From Alteromonas sp. KUL106 (GTDB lineage Bacteria > Pseudomonadota > Gammaproteobacteria > Enterobacterales > Alteromonadaceae), in contig NZ_BLIG01000047.1 in assembly GCF_009811415.1 (NCBI RefSeq), forward strand, positions 84,614-148,613: 64,000 nucleotides of DNA, in the 5' to 3' direction. Position 1 is the stretch's first letter; each line of letters opens with the position of its first letter. This document shows positions 38,152-47,074 of this stretch, piece by piece. The position numbers and the translations under genes were made by a program. Below the pieces are notes generated by a model, which worked only from the letters and a program-made list of their open reading frames with translations, searched no databases and was not told the DNA's origin.

Positions 38152-38730
38152 TTAGTAATAAGAGTGCTCACCCGCTTGGTGTTCAGTTGCGTCGCGTACG
38201 CCCTTAAGCTCGCCAGCGAACTGTTCAACCATTTGTTTCTCAATACCTTCTTTAAGCGTAACGTCTACCATCGAGCAGCCATTACAACCACCGCCGAATT
38301 GAAGTATTGCGTAGCCATCTTCAGTCAACTCGGTCAGAACCACGTTGCCGCCGTGGCTTGCTAGCTGAGGGTTGATTTCCGATTCAATCATATAGTTGAT
38401 TCGTTCAATCAAAGGGGCATCGTCAGACACTTTACGGGCTTTTGCATTAGGCGCCTTAAGCGTTAATTGCGAACCCATTTGGTCGGTAACGTAGTCAATC
38501 TCCGCTTCATCGAGGTACGGCGCACTTTCTTCGTCTACCACGGCATCAAAACCGTTAAACGGAAGGCGAGTATCCGTCTCTTCCACAGCATCTGGCGGAC
38601 AATAGGACACGCCACACTCAGCTGACGAGGTGCCTGGGTTTACGACGAATACACGAATATTCGTGCCAGACTCTTGTTTACTCAACAGTTTTACGAAGTG
38701 AGCCTGGGCTTCTTCTGATATAGTTATCAT
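38152..38730 (-). CDS. nfuA: Fe-S biogenesis protein NfuA
   Basis: 192 residues, start ATG 38730 (E. coli NfuA begins in the same place; AGGA 7 bases upstream; the upstream TTG at 38736 is unlikely). An N-terminal degenerate A-type domain (1-100) and a C-terminal Nfu domain with Cys149-x-x-Cys152 in GGGCNGCSMVD. It carries a 4Fe-4S cluster between monomers and passes it to targets under stress. The C-terminus EHQAGEHSYY is nearly that of E. coli. bioH and comF are its neighbours there, but an M14 gene intervenes here. Confidence 0.97.
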   Translation of the reverse strand: MITISEEAQAHFVKLLSKQESGTNIRVFVVNPGTSSAECGVSYCPPDAVEETDTRLPFNGFDAVVDEESAPYLDEAEIDYVTDQMGSQLTLKAPNAKARKVSDDAPLIERINYMIESEINPQLASHGGNVVLTELTEDGYAILQFGGGCNGCSMVDVTLKEGIEKQMVEQFAGELKGVRDATEHQAGEHSYY

Positions 38731-38891
38731 CAGCAAGTCCTACATATTTTGAAAATTTGGATTATTGTATCAAATTTACCTGAGTAAAACAGTCAGGTAT
38801 TAATTAAATAAATTATTCCAGTGAATCGAATTTGTTAAGAGCGACGTACTTCGGTATTACTCTCAACCATAACAACAAGACGGGAAGCGCT

Positions 38892-41549
38892 ATGTTAGCG
38901 AAACTTAAAAACTCCGCCAGAAAGAACCCATTATCACTCACAGTATTGTTGGCGCTTGGCACAATCGGCTTTGGGGCGACGACCAGCCAGCAAACATTGG
39001 CACAGCCAGCCTTATCATCTGCCGTTACTATAACACCTGATGTGGGCGGACAGCCGGTAGCCGCTTATTTACCTGACACAGTCGCTTACAACCCTGCTAT
39101 CCCAACGCCTGAGTCCGTCCTTGGCGCTAACCTCGGCGAGTGGCATGTACGTCACGACCAAGTCGTTAATTACATGAAGTTGCTCGCCGAAAAGTCTGAA
39201 CGGATCACCATTGAGGAAACCGGTCGTACCCACGAAAATCGCCCGCTTTTGTTAATGACGATTACGGCACCTTCAAACCGAAATAATCTTGAAGCCATGA
39301 GGCAGCAACATATTGATGCCATGGAAAGCGGCAAAAAAGTCGGTAGCGATGCTCCTCTGATTTTTTACATGGGCTACAGTATTCACGGTAACGAGCCTTC
39401 CGGTACCAATGCTTCCCTTGCGTTGGCTTACTATTTAGCGGCCGCTGAAGGTGAAGAAATGGATGCCTTGTTGAGCAATAATATTGTGCTGTTCGATCCG
39501 TCTTTCAACCCCGATGGACTATCTCGCTTTGCTCAGTGGGCAAATATGCACAAGGGCAAGCAGTTGGTGTCCGACAGTCGCCATCGTGAACACGACGAGG
39601 GCTGGCCGTCAGGACGTACAAATCACTACTGGTTTGATTTGAACCGCGACTGGCTGCTACTGGCACACCCGGAATCACAGGCACGTATTAAGCAGTTCCA
39701 TAAGTGGCGCCCCCATATTCTGACTGACTTCCATGAAATGGGGACAGACAGCACTTACTTCTTCCAGCCTGGCGTTCGTTCGCGTAAAAACCCCTTAACG
39801 CCAGACGAGAACGTGACGCTCACCGAAGCGCTTGCTCAATATCACGCTGCTGCATTTGACAAGCAAGGCGAGCTGTATTTCACCGAAGAGGCATTTGATG
39901 ACTTCTACGCCGGAAAAGGGTCGACCTATCCAGACTTGCATGGCAGCGTAGGTATTTTGTTTGAACAAGCGAGCTCACGTGGACATCTTCAAGACTCTAT
40001 CAATGGCAAACTTGCTTTCAAAGACACCATCGCGAATCAAGTCACCACGTCACTGAGCACCTTCAGAGGCGCATTGGCAAACAAGGCCGCTATCCTTGAT
40101 TACCAATCAGGTTTTGTAAAAAGCACACAGTCTTTGGCTAAACAAGACGCACAGACTGGATTTGTGGTGAGTGCATCGAATGATACCGCCCGCTTTAATG
40201 CATTCGTTGCGTTGCTTGAGCAACATCACATTCAATACGATGTATTAACAAAAGACTTTGAGGCTGGCGAGGTACGCTTTGGCGCAAGAAACGCGATTTA
40301 TATTCCGACCAATCAACCTCAATACCGTTTAGTGAAGTCAATTTTCTCTACTCAAACGTCTTTTGAAAACAACACGTTTTACGATGTTTCGACGTGGAAT
40401 TTAGCCTTGGCCTTCAATCTGGATTATGCGCCGTTAGATAAGAGCGATGCGAGACGTCTTGCGCTGGGTGATAACACCGAACTCGCACAAACAGCGCTCA
40501 ATGACATTCACCCAGACGCTTATGCTTATGCGTTTTCATGGCAACATTACTATGCACCTGCCATGCTTCAAACATTGCTTGAAGCCGGCGTGAAAGTACG
40601 TAGCAGTGAAGACGCGTTTTCTGCCATTAAATATGATGGCAAAAACGTTGAGCTTCAGTCTGGCAGTATTGTCGTGCCAAAAGGCTTGGATCAGCCTGAA
40701 AACTTGGCTGCCATTTTACGTGACGCGCAACAGCAACTTAAGGTGCCGGTGTTTAGTTTACGCAGTGGATTAACGCCAACAGGACATGATTTAGGTAGCC
40801 GAAGCATGGCGCCTGTTACCTTGCCACAAGTATTAATTGTTGGCGGTGAAGGTACCAGTGAATATGAAGTGGGAGAAATGTGGCACTATTTCGACACAAA
40901 AGTAGGGCTAGCGCCGAGTATCGTTGAGCAACAACATTTATTAAGTGCGCTGAAAGACGCAAGCGTAACCTACACTCACCTTCTGTTTCCTAGCGGAAGC
41001 TTTCGATTTACAGAAAGTGAAAGAGCGCAAATTGAAGAGTGGGTAAAAGCGGGTGGCGTGATCGTGGGGCAAAAATCCGCGCTGCGTTACTTTGCGCAAC
41101 ATAAATGGCTAGACGTGGAATTGGTTAGCCGAGAGAGCATTGATAATGCGTTTGACGAAAGCGAGCTGAGTTACAAAGACGGTTCGACACTATACGCCAG
41201 AAAATTGGTGGCGGGCGCCGTATTTGAAGCAAACATTGATAATACCCATCCGCTTTTTTACGGGTATGACGACGACACGCTGCCCATGTTCAAAACCAAT
41301 AATATGATAGTGGAGGCAAGCAATTCTCCCTTTGTTACGCCAGCACGCTATACTGACGAGCCGCTAATGGCAGGGTTTAGCGATAAAGCGATGGTCGCCC
41401 TTATGGCGGAGTCAACCGCAGTAACCACTCAAAAAATGGGGCGTGGTGTTGTCATTGGCTTTACCGACAACACGCAATTTAGAGGGTACTGGTACGGCAC
41501 AAACAAAATGCTGGCCAACGCGATTTACCAGTCTCACTTTATTCGTTAA
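38892..41549 (+). CDS. Secreted M14 family zinc carboxypeptidase
   Basis: 885 residues from ATG 38892; the longer frame starts with TTG at 38832 and lacks a ribosome site. Signal peptide about 1-37 (core LSLTVLLALGTIGFG). The zinc motif HGNE (His165-x-x-Glu168) in YSIHGNEPSGT opens the M14 domain (about 90-400), with TDFHEMG further on. The C-terminal half (about 430-885) is a long beta-rich segment including a class I glutamine amidotransferase-like stretch (VTYTHLLFPSG, EEWVKAGGVIVG). It is inserted between nfuA and comF. Peptide substrates are unknown. Confidence 0.87.
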   Translation: MLAKLKNSARKNPLSLTVLLALGTIGFGATTSQQTLAQPALSSAVTITPDVGGQPVAAYLPDTVAYNPAIPTPESVLGANLGEWHVRHDQVVNYMKLLAEKSERITIEETGRTHENRPLLLMTITAPSNRNNLEAMRQQHIDAMESGKKVGSDAPLIFYMGYSIHGNEPSGTNASLALAYYLAAAEGEEMDALLSNNIVLFDPSFNPDGLSRFAQWANMHKGKQLVSDSRHREHDEGWPSGRTNHYWFDLNRDWLLLAHPESQARIKQFHKWRPHILTDFHEMGTDSTYFFQPGVRSRKNPLTPDENVTLTEALAQYHAAAFDKQGELYFTEEAFDDFYAGKGSTYPDLHGSVGILFEQASSRGHLQDSINGKLAFKDTIANQVTTSLSTFRGALANKAAILDYQSGFVKSTQSLAKQDAQTGFVVSASNDTARFNAFVALLEQHHIQYDVLTKDFEAGEVRFGARNAIYIPTNQPQYRLVKSIFSTQTSFENNTFYDVSTWNLALAFNLDYAPLDKSDARRLALGDNTELAQTALNDIHPDAYAYAFSWQHYYAPAMLQTLLEAGVKVRSSEDAFSAIKYDGKNVELQSGSIVVPKGLDQPENLAAILRDAQQQLKVPVFSLRSGLTPTGHDLGSRSMAPVTLPQVLIVGGEGTSEYEVGEMWHYFDTKVGLAPSIVEQQHLLSALKDASVTYTHLLFPSGSFRFTESERAQIEEWVKAGGVIVGQKSALRYFAQHKWLDVELVSRESIDNAFDESELSYKDGSTLYARKLVAGAVFEANIDNTHPLFYGYDDDTLPMFKTNNMIVEASNSPFVTPARYTDEPLMAGFSDKAMVALMAESTAVTTQKMGRGVVIGFTDNTQFRGYWYGTNKMLANAIYQSHFIR

Positions 41550-41618
41550 TGTGATTTGAAGGGGGCGCTGAATGCCGCGCGCTGATAAATACCTCCCAGC
41601 GCCCTTTCTTTTCAGGCA

Positions 41619-42329
41619 TTAACCTTTCTGAAGCAGGCTACTTTTAGGCGGTGGCGTAAACGCCGCTGCCCATACCTGAATGCGTATTTTTGGATAGCGC
41701 TGTTTGAGTCTTTTGCTCAGTGTATTAACAGTCACACCAGTGGTAAGTACATCATCGACGATCGCAACGGTAAAATCCCTTTTGTCTGTTCTATTCTGTG
41801 CCCTTATCTCGTTATCGAGACATTGCTCTGACAGAGCAAATACACGGCTTGCGTTTTCAGCCCTTGCGGTTTTAGAGAGGTGGTGCTGCACACTTAAGCC
41901 TTTCCGTTTGGCCCATGACGGATTGATCGGTATATCTAACTCGCGACTTATGCTTTCACACAAAAGCGTGGCCTGATTATAGTGTCGCGTTGCGAGACGC
42001 CATGCACTAATTGGCACCGGAAGCAGTACGTGGGGCACTGATAACGTGCACTGTCGCTTTTTATGGACAAACCAGTTACTTAATACTTTTCCTGCGGTAA
42101 GGGAGTGCGTAAACTTTAACTGGTGAACCAGCGATGACATGGGCCAGGTGTGAAGACCTAGTACGCTCAGTGCGTCATAGTGGCTGTGCTTGACGTGGCC
42201 TGCCACGGGGCCGAATTGAAGTAAGTTGCTTCCATGTAACGAAGGTTCGAAAAAAAACATGTCATCTTCACACCAGTGACATACTGGCGTAGGACTTGCC
42301 TGATAACATAGTAAGCATGAAAGGTTCAT
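41619..42329 (-). CDS. comF: ComF family amidophosphoribosyltransferase-like protein
   Basis: 236 residues. An N-terminal zinc-ribbon type segment (Cys pairs CLLC and CHWC) and a C-terminal phosphoribosyltransferase domain with the PRPP loop VAIVDDVLTTGVTVNTL. E. coli calls it GntX. ComF is needed for uptake of transforming DNA in competent bacteria, but its biochemical action is unclear. Divergent from bioH, as in E. coli. Confidence 0.9.
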   Translation of the reverse strand: MNLSCLLCYQASPTPVCHWCEDDMFFFEPSLHGSNLLQFGPVAGHVKHSHYDALSVLGLHTWPMSSLVHQLKFTHSLTAGKVLSNWFVHKKRQCTLSVPHVLLPVPISAWRLATRHYNQATLLCESISRELDIPINPSWAKRKGLSVQHHLSKTARAENASRVFALSEQCLDNEIRAQNRTDKRDFTVAIVDDVLTTGVTVNTLSKRLKQRYPKIRIQVWAAAFTPPPKSSLLQKG

Positions 42330-42427
42330 AGTGTTGATTCCATCAACTTCCTTGAATTGTCGAACGTCGACCTATTTTCATTAATTCGTGTTATCTCAGA
42401 AACACGAGACTGCCTAAGGAGGTGTAA

Positions 42428-43237
42428 ATGGAAAGTTTGCATACAAACGGCGAGCTTGTCACCCGTACTCACGGTACAGGCGTAGATGTTGTATTTCTTC
42501 ATGGATGGGGTATGAACAGTGGAGCGTTCGCATCCTTTATCCCGTACCTTAGTGATAATTTTCGTGTTACCACCATCGATCTTCCCGGATTTGGGGAAAA
42601 CGCACAGATCGTTCCATCACCTTATACTGTGGACACTCTGGCTCAATATATCGTTAATGAATTACCTGACCAATGTGTATTGGTGGGATGGTCATTAGGC
42701 GGATTGATAGCACAAAAGGTGGCGCTCCTAGCGCCAGAAAAGCTCACAGGACTGGTGACGATTGCCTCAACACCGCGTTTTATCGCAGGGCGTTGTTGGC
42801 CGGGTATTGCAGCCGATCTACTGTCCATGTTTGAAACTCAGCTTGAAAAGAATTATCAGAAAACGCTGGAACGTTTTTTGGCAATTCAAGCCATGGGCAG
42901 TAAAACGGCAAAGCAGGATATTAAAGCAATAAGAGAGCAGATCACGCAGTTTCCTGACCCTGCTGAAGAAGCGCTGAAGAAAGGTCTACGCATATTGTCT
43001 AGCGAAGATATGCGTCAAGACGTAGGGCGGATAACCACACCCACTTTACGGTTGTATGGCAGGTTGGACAGCTTAGTACCAACCAGTGGTATAGATAGGA
43101 TTTGTGAGTTGCATCCGCAAGCCGATACCGTTGTTCTACCTCACGCATCACATGCACCATTTATTTCGCATCCGCAGCAAACCGCCGACATTCTGTTTCG
43201 TTTTGCCGCCGGCGTTTACCAGCAAAAGGCGTCTTGA
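42428..43237 (+). CDS. bioH: Pimeloyl-ACP methyl ester carboxylesterase BioH
   Basis: 269 residues, alpha/beta hydrolase. Nucleophile Ser89 in GWSLGG, acid Asp214 in GRLDSLVP, base His242 in ASHAPFISHP, each matching E. coli BioH (Ser82, Asp207, His235). Demethylates pimeloyl-ACP methyl ester to end chain building in biotin synthesis. The divergent comF is the E. coli neighbour too. A ribosome site GGAGG precedes the ATG. Confidence 0.95.
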   Translation: MESLHTNGELVTRTHGTGVDVVFLHGWGMNSGAFASFIPYLSDNFRVTTIDLPGFGENAQIVPSPYTVDTLAQYIVNELPDQCVLVGWSLGGLIAQKVALLAPEKLTGLVTIASTPRFIAGRCWPGIAADLLSMFETQLEKNYQKTLERFLAIQAMGSKTAKQDIKAIREQITQFPDPAEEALKKGLRILSSEDMRQDVGRITTPTLRLYGRLDSLVPTSGIDRICELHPQADTVVLPHASHAPFISHPQQTADILFRFAAGVYQQKAS

Positions 43238-43252
43238 CTCAACGAGCATAAC

Positions 43253-43292
43253 AAGCTTCAAGTCTGACTTGTCGGTGGTTTGAAGCTTTTTG
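43253..43292 (+). terminator. Intrinsic terminator of bioH
   Basis: Arms AAGCTTCAA / TTGAAGCTT with an 18-nt loop, then TTTTG on the plus strand, 16 bases after the bioH stop. Confidence 0.65.
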
Positions 43293-43415
43293 TCATCCTT
43301 TCACGTCTTATTAAAAATCGTCTGCTTACAAGAAGTTAATGCAGGGCCGTTACACACATCTTTCTATTTTTGTGAAATTGGTTAATAATTATCCTTACGG
43401 GGTTAAGGGTAGTGT

Positions 43416-43733
43416 ATGACAAGTATTGACGGTTTAGGTGCCGGCTCTGCATTTGCAGCAGCCCAATATGGCTTACAAAGTGCAAGCGATGGTATTTCGC
43501 AGGCAGCGTCAAATATTGCTCAGCGTACCGCTGAAGATGCAGTAGCGCCCGCCCAACCCATCGAGGCTAACAGCACCACAAACGCTACATCACTGAATTC
43601 AACACCCTCTTCAACACGCCTTACCGATGATTTAATTGCGCTTAACGTTAACGAGCGAAATGCGCAAGCTTCTGCCAAAGTCTTGGGTGTTGCCGATGAG
43701 ATGCTCGGCACTATCATTGATGTAATGGCGTAG
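43416..43733 (+). CDS. Small flagellar rod/hook-like protein
   Basis: 105 residues. The N-terminus GLQSASDGISQAASNIAQ resembles the rod N-terminal helix (AxxGLxxAxxxLxxAxxNIAN), and the C-terminus LNVNERNAQASAKVLGVADEMLGTIIDV resembles the rod/hook C-terminal helix ending ADEMLGTLxDL. The central domain of rod proteins is replaced by a short Ser/Thr/Ala linker. It might be a rod-like paralogue, adaptor or remnant. No other flagellar gene is in the window. A ribosome site (GGTTAAGGG) lies upstream, and the next gene starts 14 bases after. Confidence 0.7.
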   Translation: MTSIDGLGAGSAFAAAQYGLQSASDGISQAASNIAQRTAEDAVAPAQPIEANSTTNATSLNSTPSSTRLTDDLIALNVNERNAQASAKVLGVADEMLGTIIDVMA

Positions 43734-43747
43734 GCGGAGCTGAATCA

Positions 43748-44674
43748 GTGAACATCGTCACGCCAATTCTCAACGCCATTGCGTATCCTACGGCGAATAT
43801 TAATACCGAGTCTGCGCGCAGAGATAACGTGCAGCGGGAAACCATTCCTCAGGCTTCAGATTCACAGCAGGGTGCGTCTCAGAAAGGCTTGGGGTCTGAA
43901 GCCGACAAGGCGAAAAGCCCAGGTCAACCACCAGCACCCGTCACGTACGAACGTCCTCAGATACAAACAGACCTTCAAGCTGCTTTTCAAAATGTTTTTG
44001 GGCAAGAGAAAGACAATGCGCAAGATGAGAGCGCCGGCAAACAGGACGCGCAAGATAGGCAAAAAGAGCAGCAAGAGCAACAAGACGCCGCTGAAATAGA
44101 ACAGTTAAAAGCGCGCGACCAGGAAGTGAGAGTGCATGAGCAGGCGCACGCCTCTACAGGTGGTCAGTACGCTGGGGCGCCCCAATATGAATACACCACA
44201 GGCCCAGACAACAAGCGTTACGTCACTGACGGTGAGGTGTCTATTGATGTCTCGGAAGAGAAAACGCCTGAAGAAACGCTGAAAAAAATGGAGCAGGTCC
44301 GCGCCGCGGCGCTTGCGCCAGCTGAGCCGTCATCACAAGATTTAAAAGTCGCCGCTGAAGCCTCTCAGAAAGCCACAGAGGCCCGAAGTGAAATTGCTAA
44401 AGGCCAATCTGAGGATATTTCTAAAAGTAGCGCCAACAGCGGTATAGCGGATGGCTTTGTTGCAGGGGATGAATCTGTCGCACAGCCACAGGCTCAATCG
44501 GGCGCGTCCACCGATCGGGCAATGGGCGAACAATCTACCCTTGGTGATACTCCTCCAACGCAACGCCTTGATGCTAACGAATTTGAGTTCATGGAGGCAC
44601 GAAAGGGTCGTATCCAAAATGCTTATATGCAAGCGTATACCCCAACTCGTCAAGGCCTATCGCTTCAGGCATAA
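43748..44674 (+). CDS. SprA-related putative metallopeptidase-like protein
   Basis: 308 residues, GTG start with GGAG 8 bases upstream. A disordered, charged N-terminus (1-125, Gln/Glu/Lys/Ala rich) leads to EVRVHEQAHASTGGQYAGAPQYEY with HExxH (His130-Glu131-x-x-His134), then DNKRYVTDGEVSIDVS: features of the SprA-related family. A second disordered tail follows. No signal peptide. The zinc motif suggests a metallopeptidase, but catalysis in this family is not known to me. It follows the rod-like gene and is probably cotranscribed with it. Confidence 0.75.
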   Translation: MNIVTPILNAIAYPTANINTESARRDNVQRETIPQASDSQQGASQKGLGSEADKAKSPGQPPAPVTYERPQIQTDLQAAFQNVFGQEKDNAQDESAGKQDAQDRQKEQQEQQDAAEIEQLKARDQEVRVHEQAHASTGGQYAGAPQYEYTTGPDNKRYVTDGEVSIDVSEEKTPEETLKKMEQVRAAALAPAEPSSQDLKVAAEASQKATEARSEIAKGQSEDISKSSANSGIADGFVAGDESVAQPQAQSGASTDRAMGEQSTLGDTPPTQRLDANEFEFMEARKGRIQNAYMQAYTPTRQGLSLQA

Positions 44675-44808
44675 AGCCGTGTATGCAGACCCAGTTAACA
44701 TAAGCTAACTGTCGTTCATTCCAAACGCTTTTTGTATGCGTTTTATCAAGTCGCTGGCAATCGCGTAACGACAATCCTTTTTTCACTACCCACAAGTGCT
44801 ATTTTGCC

Positions 44809-46587
44809 CTAATAATCTAAAATTGCCTTGGTAAAAGGGTATTTCAAAGAGCTACCTGTAATCGCTAATAGCACTGAATTCATAGTATCTACGTCGTTAT
44901 CGAAGCCACCATGTGACGTAGCAGCGGTAGCGTTACCCACCTTCCCTTCGCTGTATTTAAACGTCACATTTGAATGCGACTGGTTAAACATCGCCATACC
45001 TAATAATGGCATCTCCGGCTTAGACTCAAAGGCGTTTGACACTAAATAAAGTAGCGACTTCTGATAAATCCGCGCAACGTGATCATCTTTTTCTAATGCT
45101 TCTGATAAGTTGTAAATCGTAGTCGACGCTATATGTTTATCTTCTATAAGCGGTAACAGAGTGTCGTTAAACAAAGAGTAACTCATGGCGGGGGCCAGCA
45201 ACTGTAGACTCTTAACTATTATGTTTTCATCAATCTTAAATAAACGAGCAAGGCTGTGCGCGTGAAAAATAGAACCAGCCGAGTGGCCTACGATATGTAG
45301 CTGAATAGTCGAATTATCTTTCAAATATTTGGCTAATTGAGTTAAAAAGTACGAACCATCAGACGTGGTGCGGGTAAAAGGCGTACAAGCATCCGACTTC
45401 ATTTCACGCCAAAGCGCGCCGCCTACTTTACGCGTCGCCCATTCCAGAATTCGGTCAGTATAATCGGTAAAGGCGCCGACTTTATTGCTGATTTCTTTAT
45501 TTTTAAAGCCTAAGATATCCTTTAGTTCTTCTAGCATGCCCGTGTCATACATGAAGTGAATGGGGTATATATCGTTTTTAAGGAATGTGTCTTTCATGGC
45601 GGCAATGCGTTTAGCTGACGCCTTAATGCTATTTAAGCCGCCGTGTGCATATAGCATCACGTGACGATGATTACTTTCAGACAGCTTTTCGATAATGGCA
45701 TCAACGTGATTCTTATTGCTCCAATATTTGCTTCTTATATCAAAATGTCCATCGTCGAAATGAACGAAGTGGTCTTGAATGCTCACTCTCGGCGTGGAGC
45801 GAGAGAATAACCCCTGTGCAATGGAGCGTGTGGCTTGATGGTAGGTACCTGTACCTGAAATAGGTAGCGCGAGTTGTACAACCCAGGCATCCATGACATT
45901 TAATGCCCAGTCATCATAGCGCCAAAGTGCAAGCCCTGATTTTTTCCAATCCGTCCCCCATGAGTTTTGGATCCAAAAGCCTTCGTCATTGTAACCAACA
46001 ATTGCAAACGCATGTCCACCCATGGGCTCAGGTCTCAAGTTAATGGCATCCCCTTCAATGTCTTTCCAGCCTTCGTGAATTCTGGCAGACACAAAGATAA
46101 CGCCCACCTCGTTTAGGGCGGCATGGAAATCGCTGATTTCCCGCTCAATACGATAGTAAGCTCCTAGCCTATGATTACTTGCGTTATCAGCAATGGTAAG
46201 GGTCATTTCAAACTCATTGCTGCTTTTTATGTCTTTAGTGAGTGAGTGACTACATACACCGCTGTTATACCAACCTTTAATCGCACCGCGGCAGCTAGAG
46301 CCTTCGTAGGCCTCGCCTAGCCACTCATCGTGACGTTTTGCCATCGCATAAAGCATCCACGGGCTAACGGTATGTTTTCGTCCTTGCTGGCGGTAAATGA
46401 AATTTATCGTTGCGGCCAACGCGAAACCTGTACAGGCCCCTTCTTTACCTTGATCTAATATGACTAAGTTACCCGGTGGGTCGATAAAAGGCTTCAGCGG
46501 AGTGAGGTTGGGTTGGTAATAACGGTCCCGAAGATCAGGGTAGTCGGCGCTGACATTCAGCATGCTTTTTGATACTGGTGAGTTCAT
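44809..46587 (-). CDS. Fusion of papain-like (C1) cysteine protease and alpha/beta hydrolase domains
   Basis: 592 residues, no signal peptide or membrane helix. Residues about 10-240 are a papain-fold protease: oxyanion Gln46 and Cys52 in LDQGKEGACTGFALA, His192 in GGHAFAIVGY, Asn208 in IQNSWGTDW, all four in the correct order. Residues about 300-592 are an alpha/beta hydrolase: LYAHGGLNS (about 313-320) for the oxyanion hole and GHSAGS (Ser436). The middle region has no known motif. One polypeptide would thus join a cysteine peptidase and a serine esterase/lipase. The gene is single, convergent with the SprA gene, between bioH and tex, where E. coli has neither. Confidence 0.85.
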   Translation of the reverse strand: MNSPVSKSMLNVSADYPDLRDRYYQPNLTPLKPFIDPPGNLVILDQGKEGACTGFALAATINFIYRQQGRKHTVSPWMLYAMAKRHDEWLGEAYEGSSCRGAIKGWYNSGVCSHSLTKDIKSSNEFEMTLTIADNASNHRLGAYYRIEREISDFHAALNEVGVIFVSARIHEGWKDIEGDAINLRPEPMGGHAFAIVGYNDEGFWIQNSWGTDWKKSGLALWRYDDWALNVMDAWVVQLALPISGTGTYHQATRSIAQGLFSRSTPRVSIQDHFVHFDDGHFDIRSKYWSNKNHVDAIIEKLSESNHRHVMLYAHGGLNSIKASAKRIAAMKDTFLKNDIYPIHFMYDTGMLEELKDILGFKNKEISNKVGAFTDYTDRILEWATRKVGGALWREMKSDACTPFTRTTSDGSYFLTQLAKYLKDNSTIQLHIVGHSAGSIFHAHSLARLFKIDENIIVKSLQLLAPAMSYSLFNDTLLPLIEDKHIASTTIYNLSEALEKDDHVARIYQKSLLYLVSNAFESKPEMPLLGMAMFNQSHSNVTFKYSEGKVGNATAATSHGGFDNDVDTMNSVLLAITGSSLKYPFTKAILDY

Positions 46588-46954
46588 AACATCATCCTTT
46601 GATTAGGGTGGATGATCTTTGCTGTACAGGTAAATTAAACGCTCGTACACCCAAGGTCAGTCGCCCTTAGCTCATTGTTGTCGTCCGAAAGTGCTGCCTT
46701 GAAGAAGGTTGCGATAAAAGGAACGACATGGCCTTTCGCTAAACGTTTGGGCTTTTGAAACCTCAGTAGCCGCGCTAAACGTAAACAACATACGAACTTC
46801 AGTTTCGGTGTGACCAAATACCTTTTGATTGTTTCGGTTTTCTTTACTTTGGTACGCTTTGTTCAAGCGTTTCAAGTGCATGTAAGTTTAGTATGCACTG
46901 GAATTAATGTGGCACAACTTAATGTAGCAAAAACGGACGGCGAAATGGAAGTGC

Positions 46955-46989
46955 AAAAAAAAGGCTGTCTTAATGACAAGCCCTTTTTT
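46955..46989 (-). terminator. Terminator at the 3' side of tex
   Basis: A stem GGCTGTC / GACAAGCC (one bulged base) with loop TTAAT is flanked by A-rich and T-rich tracts, so it can act on both strands; on the minus strand a run of at least eight T follows. About 86 bases beyond the tex stop. Confidence 0.65.
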
Positions 46990-47005
46990 AGACTGCGTAA
47001 CTATT

Positions 47006-47060
47006 AATACCAATCCGTAATACCAATCCGCATAGATAATTATCTATGCGGACTGATATA
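47006..47060. repeat. Dispersed repeat, palindromic double copy
   Basis: The core arm occurs twice, head to head. Positions 47027-47052 form a perfect 26-bp palindrome whose half-site is CCGCATAGATAAT; TAATACCAATCCG appears twice directly before it (from 47006 and 47018). Confidence 0.75.
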
Positions 47061-47074
47061 ACCTTGGTCAACGT

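Larger units (their letters stand above)
46588..47074. other. Gene-free region with terminator and repeats before tex
   Basis: About 487 bases with no credible gene; two short frames (46635-46817 minus, 46810-47007 plus) have no motifs. It holds the promoter side of the C1/hydrolase gene, a bidirectional-looking terminator at 46955-46989 and the palindromic repeat at 47006-47060. Confidence 0.55.

Noticed and set aside
46635..47007. Two short frames in the gap upstream of tex
   Set aside because: No homology features; one reads through the terminator hairpin.
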